Positions 33,666-38,469 of a DNA stretch of 38,469 bases are shown here, piece by piece; position 1 is the first letter of the stretch, and every line of letters begins with the position of its first letter. The stretch is taken from NCBI GenBank assembly GCA_905339155.1, contig CAJPFJ010000053.1, forward strand, positions 1 to 38,469. Direction: 5' to 3'. A program made the translations under genes and the position numbers. The notes beneath the pieces are model-generated. The model worked only from the letters and a program-made list of their open reading frames with translations. It was not told the origin of the DNA and searched no databases. This DNA is from Methanosarcinales archaeon (GTDB taxonomy: Archaea; Halobacteriota; Methanosarcinia; Methanosarcinales; Methanoperedenaceae).

Positions 33666-34057
33666 CATGCCTGGATACTGATTTCATAATCGATCTGCTG
33701 CGCCGTAAACCTGCTGCTGAGAATAAATTGGAAGTGCTGGCAGCAGATGGTGATAAATTAACCACAACCCCTCTTAATGCATCCGAACTCTACAAAGGTG
33801 CATATAACTCATCCCGGCCGATCGAAGAATCTAAAAAAGTACGGCATCTGCTTGATACTCTTGATATCCTGGAATTTTCAACCGCTGCCAGTGAAACTTT
33901 CGGGAAACTTTCGATAGAACTCCAGAGAAAAGGAAATAATATAGGGGATTTTGACCTGCTTATAGCAAGTATCGCCCTTACTCATGGCGAGCCTCTGCTT
34001 ACCAAGAATGCAAAACACTTTTCGAAGGTTCCGGGGCTGGCAGTTGAGAGTTATTGA
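33662..34057 (+). CDS. vapC: VapC toxin, PIN-domain ribonuclease
   Basis: 131 residues. MTCLDTDFIIDLLR carries the first acidic site (Asp5/Asp7), TTPLNASELYKGAY Glu42, and GDFDLLIASIALTHGEPLLT Asp96 and Asp98, followed by KNAKHFSKVPGL. All four acidic positions of the PIN active site are there, so it should be an active Mg2+-dependent RNase that is silenced by the VapB beside it. Its last codons form the start of a 41 bp direct repeat whose second copy lies about 1 kb away. Confidence 0.93.
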   Translation: MTCLDTDFIIDLLRRKPAAENKLEVLAADGDKLTTTPLNASELYKGAYNSSRPIEESKKVRHLLDTLDILEFSTAASETFGKLSIELQRKGNNIGDFDLLIASIALTHGEPLLTKNAKHFSKVPGLAVESY

Positions 34058-34087
34058 AATTTAATCTATTTTCATAATTCAAACCTG
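34047..34087 (+). repeat. 41 bp direct repeat, copy 1
   Basis: Identical to 35012-35052 except for one base (A to C at the fifth base from the end). It covers the last three codons and stop of vapC plus 30 nt beyond. The two copies flank the cupin gene. Confidence 0.9.
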
Positions 34088-34292
34088 GGCTTCGCATTGC
34101 TTCGCTGTTTAGTTGAATGTGGGACTTCGCTGAACCACTGAGGAAGAATGATCCTTTGTTGTTTGTATAAAGTTTTGAGTATATCAAATTTTCGTCAGAG
34201 AATTCTGGCACAGGATAGGGAAATGTGTTCGTTTCCTTTCACTTTTATTCCACACTGGCATTAGATGTTTTTCTCAGTTAAACGGAATAAAT

Positions 34293-34883
34293 TTAACCCG
34301 TGCGGAGATTTCTTAGAATACTGTCATATCTGGAGATGAAGTTTCCTATCTCACCTGTGACTGGATTATATGTATTTCTTTGGGTGTTCCCAATATCAAG
34401 TCCGTATATATGTACGCTTAAGGAGGGGATATCGGAAACGTTTTCGATGCAATGTATGCCAGCTTTGCCAAGCACGGTTACGTGTCCCTTCTTGTTTATC
34501 CTTTCACCAGTCTTCTTTATTACAGCTACTTTGGGATTTGAACCATCATCAATCCTTCTGTAGTACGATTCCCGCTCCTCTCCTTCATATATTCCAATAA
34601 GTGCCCAGGTAAAATGGTCATGAATAGGAGTTGCTTGACCGGGTAGGAAGACTCCTCCAATAACTGAAAAGATCTTATCGTCAGGCAAGTAAATCAGATT
34701 ATTCGCAAACCTGTCCTTCCTTGGTTTGAATGATTCCTGAGATATCGAATTTGGACTTCGAAGAAGCTCTTCCAGAAGGGGTTTAGCGCGCTGTAAAATA
34801 TCCGATTCCATTGCGTACTTCCTGATAATTGCCTCTATATCATAAATGAATTGACTAAGTTGAGCTTTATTTTGTTGCGTCAT
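34293..34883 (-). CDS. Cysteine dioxygenase-family cupin
   Basis: 196 residues. The cupin barrel has FLPGQATPIHDHFTWALIGI with the two metal His (88, 90), EGEERESYY, and VLGKAGIHCIENVSDIPSLS with the third His (144), followed by VHIYG. This is the pattern of the Cys dioxygenase/3-mercaptopropionate dioxygenase family (3-His iron). The Cys-Tyr crosslink of mammalian enzymes is not evident. It would oxidise a thiol with O2, odd for a strict anaerobe, so it might have a different role. The gene lies between the two copies of the 41 bp repeat, which suggests that it came or moved as a unit. ATG at 34883. Confidence 0.83.
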   Translation of the reverse strand: MTQQNKAQLSQFIYDIEAIIRKYAMESDILQRAKPLLEELLRSPNSISQESFKPRKDRFANNLIYLPDDKIFSVIGGVFLPGQATPIHDHFTWALIGIYEGEERESYYRRIDDGSNPKVAVIKKTGERINKKGHVTVLGKAGIHCIENVSDIPSLSVHIYGLDIGNTQRNTYNPVTGEIGNFISRYDSILRNLRTG

Positions 34884-35180
34884 AATTTTATCACTCCCAT
34901 TTTCCTGAAGGAGTGAAGGTGAAAATAAAGCTTATGGTCTGCCCGAGTCCATGCTCCTAATCTGCATGTAAACTTGTGCTGTCTTGGATAAGCAGATCCT
35001 TGAAATTCTTTAGAGTTATTGAAATTTAATCTATTTTCATAATTCAACCCTGCGATTATAAAATGACTACGCCTGCCTTTATTTATTCGCTTCCAGGCAT
35101 TTATTTTTATTATACTCATCATCATAAGCATAATTATGATATAGCACCTATATACGCTTAAGATACATTTTAAAATCACT
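34884..35180. other. Intergenic region between the cupin gene and cooS
   Basis: It holds copy 2 of the direct repeat and the cooS promoter (CTATATACG at about 35149-35157, about 28 nt before the ATG at 35181). I see no gene. An open frame on the minus strand covers the repeat and codes for low-quality sequence only. Confidence 0.5.
35012..35052 (+). repeat. 41 bp direct repeat, copy 2
   Basis: Second copy of 34047-34087, 965 bp downstream, with a single mismatch. Here it is in non-coding sequence. Confidence 0.9.
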
Positions 35181-37205
35181 ATGAAAAACGATGAGATAAA
35201 AAGCCCTGATAATGCAACCAGTGAAATGATCAGGCACGCTCATGAACTGGGAATAGAAACCATTTTCGATAGGAATGGAAATTATAGTACGGGGGAATGC
35301 AAGAAAGCAAAATGTAATTTTGGTTCACGAGGGATATGCTGCAAGCAATGTATGCTGGGACCCTGCAGGATTTCCGGTCGTTCCTTAAAAGGAACATGCG
35401 GTGCAAGTGCTGATACTATTGTGGCACGAAATCTTCTGATGATGATAGGAAGAGGTACTGCAGCACATTCATCTCATGCCCTGCACGTGGCATCAACGCT
35501 ACTAAAGACAATCCGGAACAATACATCATTCAAGATAAAAGAACCGATAAAACTGGAATCAATCGCAAGGAAAATCAATTGCAGCGAGCAGGGGATCAAA
35601 GCCATGGGTACTGCTGTCGCAGAAATGGCAATATCCGATATCCTGGGAGATGAAAAACACTTGAGATTTGCTAAATCATATTATTCTCCTGATGTTTTTG
35701 AGAGTCTTTCAAATCTTGGAGTAATGCCTGGATCCGTAGCAAGGGAATTGCTTGATTCGGGGCATGAAACCTGTATGGGTACCATGGCTGATCCCATGGG
35801 ATTCATACTGCATACAGCAAGGCTGGGAGTGGCTGATATTTCATCACTTATTATATGTTCGGAATTACAGGATGTGCTTTTTGGTACACCACAAATATTC
35901 TCTTCAAAGATAGGGTTCAATGTGCTTGAAAAAGATAAAGTGAATGTGGTAATTCATGGTCATGTTCCACTGCTTTCAGAGAAGATCATTGAATTTTCCG
36001 AGGATCCCCAGCTCCTGGAAAAAGCAAGATCCCTTGGTGCTAATGGAATAAATATAGTGGGTTGCTGCTGTACAGGTAACGATGCATTGATGAGACATGG
36101 CATTCCGGTTGCCGGAAGTAATATTCACCAGGAACTCATAATTGCAACAGGACTTGCTGAAGCCGTAGTCGTTGATGTCCAGTGTATTTATCCCAATATT
36201 GAGAACGTTGCAAAGTTTTTTCATACAAAGATCATATCAACTATGAAAGAAGCAAGATTCGCCAGTGCGCAACATATACCTTTCGATGACGAAAATGCAG
36301 ATGACGCCGCAAAAAGTATCCTTAATGCAGCGATCGAGAATTTCCCGAAAAGGGGGCATAACATCTTCCTGCCAGAAGAAAAGCCTCATGACCTCATGGC
36401 AGGTTTCTCGGTTGAGAATATTCTTGGTGTTCTTACTAAAATAAATCCGCAAGACCCGTTCAAACCATTAATAGAAAGTATAAAATCAGGAGATATAAAT
36501 GGAATTGTCCTGCTGGGAGGCTGCATAAGCCCCGAAATGACTGAGTCCAGCCAGGTGATCATTGCAAAAGAATTATTGAAGCAGAATGTGCTTGTTTTCT
36601 CAACAGGATGTGCTGCGCAGGCATGTGCAAGAGGGGGGCTTCTTACTCCTGAAGCCACAATGGAATTTGCAGGTGATAGATTAAAAGGAGTACTGAAATC
36701 ACTTGGCTATATAGCAGGCCTGGGGAAGCCGCTTCCTCCCGTATGGCATTTTGGGGGTTGCGTTGACAACTCAAGGGTTATCATCCTGGCAATTGCACTT
36801 GCACAGAAGATGGGCCTGTCATTAAAAGATATGCCTATAGCTGTGTCAGCTTCCGATTGGGTGGCTGAAAAGGCCGCTGCAATAGGAACAGGTGCCCTGG
36901 CGCTGGGTATTACAGTTCACCTGGGGAGAGCGCCGCCAATTCTTGGAGGACCTGAAGTTGTTACTTTACTGACCCGGAAATCACAGGAACTCTTTGGCTC
37001 CAGGTTCATTATTGAAGGAGACCCGATAAAAGCATCCAGGCTGCTTCTTTTGCATATCTCGAATGCAAGGGAAAAATTGGGTCTGTCTTCAAATATCGGC
37101 GAGGTATCGCATAGATCACAGGGGCCAAACAATGTGGAAAATTTGATCTCCCCGGAAATGAATGAACTCCTCAACCCTCAAGGTACACTGCTTCTGCCGG
37201 CATAA
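35181..37205 (+). CDS. cooS: Anaerobic Ni-Fe CO dehydrogenase catalytic subunit
   Basis: 674 residues. D-cluster cysteines 45 and 53, and B-cluster cysteines 54, 57, 62 and 73 (CNFGSRGICCKQCMLGPC) keep the known spacing. Cluster C ligands are all present: His261 (VIHGHVPLL), Cys295 (GCCCTGNDALMRHGIP), Cys335 (VVDVQCIYPN), Cys448 (LLGGCISPE), Cys477 (STGCAAQ) and Cys527 (HFGGCVDNSR). It should therefore oxidise CO to CO2, or the reverse, as a homodimer. It is of the monofunctional CooS type and not the Cdh/ACS alpha subunit of methanogens. No cooF, cooC or hydrogenase gene is within view, so its electron partner is unknown. Apparently leaderless (TATA about 28 nt upstream). An insertion sequence starts 3 bp after its stop. 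Confidence 0.96.
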   Translation: MKNDEIKSPDNATSEMIRHAHELGIETIFDRNGNYSTGECKKAKCNFGSRGICCKQCMLGPCRISGRSLKGTCGASADTIVARNLLMMIGRGTAAHSSHALHVASTLLKTIRNNTSFKIKEPIKLESIARKINCSEQGIKAMGTAVAEMAISDILGDEKHLRFAKSYYSPDVFESLSNLGVMPGSVARELLDSGHETCMGTMADPMGFILHTARLGVADISSLIICSELQDVLFGTPQIFSSKIGFNVLEKDKVNVVIHGHVPLLSEKIIEFSEDPQLLEKARSLGANGINIVGCCCTGNDALMRHGIPVAGSNIHQELIIATGLAEAVVVDVQCIYPNIENVAKFFHTKIISTMKEARFASAQHIPFDDENADDAAKSILNAAIENFPKRGHNIFLPEEKPHDLMAGFSVENILGVLTKINPQDPFKPLIESIKSGDINGIVLLGGCISPEMTESSQVIIAKELLKQNVLVFSTGCAAQACARGGLLTPEATMEFAGDRLKGVLKSLGYIAGLGKPLPPVWHFGGCVDNSRVIILAIALAQKMGLSLKDMPIAVSASDWVAEKAAAIGTGALALGITVHLGRAPPILGGPEVVTLLTRKSQELFGSRFIIEGDPIKASRLLLLHISNAREKLGLSSNIGEVSHRSQGPNNVENLISPEMNELLNPQGTLLLPA

Positions 37206-37208
37206 GCG

Positions 37209-37225
37209 GGCTGTGGGACAAAATT
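37209..37225 (+). repeat. Left terminal inverted repeat of the IS
   Basis: GGCTGTGGGACAAAATT. It is the inverted match of the right end with a single difference. It begins 3 bp after the cooS stop. Confidence 0.85.
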
Positions 37226-37251
37226 GAAAGATACCCCTCCCACTTGAACCA

Positions 37252-37413
37252 TCACTCCTTTAGAACAATAACAAAGACTCTTTTACCAATGTCCTTTTTT
37301 TGTGCATCTATCTTGGCACCATTTCCATAAGGTGTAACTTTTTTCTCATAAATCTCTTCAACATTATCTTTAATTATCACTTTTCCACCTGAAACAGCTT
37401 TGACTTCTCTCAT
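37252..37413 (-). CDS. DUF2080 transposon-encoded protein
   Basis: 53 residues from ATG 37413, the second Met of the open frame, placed 28 nt from a TATA box. MREVKAVSGGKVIIKDNVEE is followed by KKVTPYGNGAKIDAQKKDIG and KRVFVIVLKE, matching the small DUF2080 family (type EKEVTPFGNGAHVxVPKxxIGKKVKV) typical of archaeal transposons; the fold is like AbrB/SpoVT DNA-binding strands. It may regulate or help the transposase encoded divergently. Function not established. Confidence 0.8.
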   Translation of the reverse strand: MREVKAVSGGKVIIKDNVEEIYEKKVTPYGNGAKIDAQKKDIGKRVFVIVLKE

Positions 37414-37436
37414 GTTATAGTATATACATGTAAACA

Positions 37437-37446
37437 CTTATATACT
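37437..37446. promoter_or_regulatory. Shared bidirectional TATA box of the IS
   Basis: CTTATATACT lies 28 nt from the DUF2080 ATG (37413) on one side and 26 nt from the transposase ATG (37467) on the other. TATATA reads the same on both strands, so one box could serve both leaderless genes. It is also one arm of an inverted repeat AGTATATA (37419-37426) / TATATACT (37439-37446). Confidence 0.5.
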
Positions 37447-37466
37447 TTGCGGTACATTAGGGGGTT

Positions 37467-38453
37467 ATGCTAAAAAGTGATGATATTAGAGACAGGATAA
37501 AGGACATAGATGATTTTCTACTAAAGCAATACAAGGATAGAAAGGTAGAGAAGAAACGAGATTGGCGGACTTATGAACAGCAATTGATGAATAGGATCAA
37601 AGGAGCAATCCGTAATCTTGAACCATTGATAGATCAATCAATAAATATTGAAATTCATAGAGGCCCAGGAAGACCTCCAGATTTAGAACTAAAACAGAGA
37701 GTTATTATACTTTTATTGAAGGAACTATTGGGAGAAAGTAATAGAATGATGGCTTCAATGCTTGGTTTATTTTCTCTCCTTTCCGGAATTGATGTCGGTT
37801 ATAAAACTGTAGAAAGATTGTATTCGAATCATGACGTTGAAATGGCAATTCATAATCTTCACATACTCATTTTAAGGGAAAAAGGAGTAAAGAATATTGA
37901 TGCATGCGGAGATGGAACTGGTTATTCATTGACGATAAAAAAGCATTATGCTTCAGAGACTCAAATACGAAAGGATAAAGCAAAAGAGTATTCCGGAACT
38001 AAGGCTTTTGTTTATTCTTTCAAGTTGCTCGACCTCAAATCAAAGATGTATGTAGCATTTGGAATGAGTTTAAAGAGTGAAAAAGAAGCTTTCGATAGAG
38101 CTATGGAAATGATTAAGATGATTGATGTTAAAATCGATAGCATTAGGCTTGATAAATATTATAGTTTTACTTCTTATGTCGATAAATTTGGAGAAGCGAA
38201 AGTCTATGTCATCCCAAGAAAAAATGCCACAGTAAGAGGTTCGTGGAAATGGAAGGATACGATGGAAGATTTTGTAAATAATACGTTTTCATATCTTGGA
38301 CAGTATTTTCGTAGAAACAATTCTGAATCAGGATTTTCAGCAGATAAAAGAATGTTTGGATGGGCGGTGGGACAAAAAAGGGATGATAGGATTGATACCG
38401 CATTGAATTGCACAGGGATCTGGCATAATCTCATGAACTTGTACTCCGGTTAA
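37467..38453 (+). CDS. DDE transposase
   Basis: 328 residues. An N-terminal helical DNA-binding region (with GPGRPPDLELKQRVIILLLK) precedes an RNase H-like core: KNIDACGDGTGYSLTIKKHY (Asp145, or Asp149), DSIRLDKYYSF (Asp229) and FRRNNSESGFSADKRMFGWA (Glu287), the D-D-E triad. The protein length and layout fit archaeal ISNCY-type (ISA1214-like) transposases. It lies inside the inverted repeats, and its stop overlaps the right one. Confidence 0.9.
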   Translation: MLKSDDIRDRIKDIDDFLLKQYKDRKVEKKRDWRTYEQQLMNRIKGAIRNLEPLIDQSINIEIHRGPGRPPDLELKQRVIILLLKELLGESNRMMASMLGLFSLLSGIDVGYKTVERLYSNHDVEMAIHNLHILILREKGVKNIDACGDGTGYSLTIKKHYASETQIRKDKAKEYSGTKAFVYSFKLLDLKSKMYVAFGMSLKSEKEAFDRAMEMIKMIDVKIDSIRLDKYYSFTSYVDKFGEAKVYVIPRKNATVRGSWKWKDTMEDFVNNTFSYLGQYFRRNNSESGFSADKRMFGWAVGQKRDDRIDTALNCTGIWHNLMNLYSG

Positions 38454-38468
38454 TTCTGTCCCACAGCC
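38452..38468 (-). repeat. Right terminal inverted repeat of the IS
   Basis: The reverse complement GGCTGTGGGACAGAATT matches the left end with one change. Confidence 0.85.
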
Positions 38469-38469
38469 G

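Larger units (their letters stand above)
37209..38468. mobile_element. Complete DDE insertion sequence with DUF2080 gene (ISNCY/ISA1214-like)
   Basis: 1,260 bp bounded by 17 bp inverted repeats with one mismatch (37209-37225 and 38452-38468). It carries two divergent genes: a 53-residue DUF2080 protein and a 328-residue transposase. The right end is one base from the window edge, so any target duplication cannot be seen. It resembles the archaeal ISA1214 group of ISNCY, an assignment that I make from memory of the protein types. Both ORFs are intact, so the element may be active. Confidence 0.85.

Noticed and set aside
34880..35179. Open frame of 99 codons on the minus strand
   Set aside because: It spans the 41 bp repeat and the cooS promoter, and a repeated peptide arises only from the DNA repeat.

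Overview
The window reads as chromosomal DNA of a euryarchaeon, most likely a methanogen or methanotroph of the Methanosarcinales side (Methanosarcina- or Methanoperedens-like). The grounds are archaeal-type PheS and PheT encoded apart, a RibL-type FAD synthase, Hel308 helicase, a two-subunit (heteromeric) cis-prenyltransferase pair, a nickel CO dehydrogenase, and TATA boxes about 22-28 nt upstream of start codons (leaderless genes). The lineage is an inference; no rRNA or mcr gene is present to settle it.

Layout. 1-3440 is an accessory, transposon-scarred block: a solo tnpB cut by the left edge, a YCII-domain gene plus a VOC-protein stub enclosed by a 63-64 bp inverted repeat, a small thioredoxin, a membrane ORF with an in-frame stop, and the N-terminal stub of an IS200-type TnpA that ends in the start codon of the next gene. 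3437-11517 is mostly core: a P-type cation ATPase, pheT, a three-gene membrane/zinc-ribbon operon, a methyltransferase-like gene, ribL and an aspartate aminotransferase; a tnpB tail relic sits between pheT and the zinc-ribbon gene. 11518-13660 is a second accessory patch with a lone IS200/IS605-like hairpin, a lipoprotein with a double-psi-barrel look, and two decayed ORFs with frame shifts.

13664-28572 is core again: a U32-family protein, then a lipid-carrier cluster (VTE5-VTE6-like fusion kinase, non-catalytic and catalytic cis-prenyltransferase subunits), hel308, pheS, a hydrolase, a membrane winged-helix protein and a four-gene MacB/FtsX-type export operon. 28649-33230 holds a PHP phosphoesterase, a three-gene glycan operon (UDP-galactopyranose-mutase-like flavoprotein, GT4, GT2) and a flavin-reductase-like protein. 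33250-38469 is accessory: antitoxin debris, vapBC, a cupin dioxygenase inside a 41 bp direct repeat, an orphan cooS, and a complete DDE insertion sequence whose 17 bp terminal inverted repeats start 3 bp after the cooS stop codon and end at the window edge.

Themes. IS200/IS605-type debris recurs (five separate traces). Convergent neighbours often overlap at their tails (51, 9, 4 and 6 nt). The most coherent functional group is the polyprenyl carrier cluster at 16780-19829, which may work with the glycosyltransferase operon further right. I did not find a CRISPR array, tRNA or rRNA gene.
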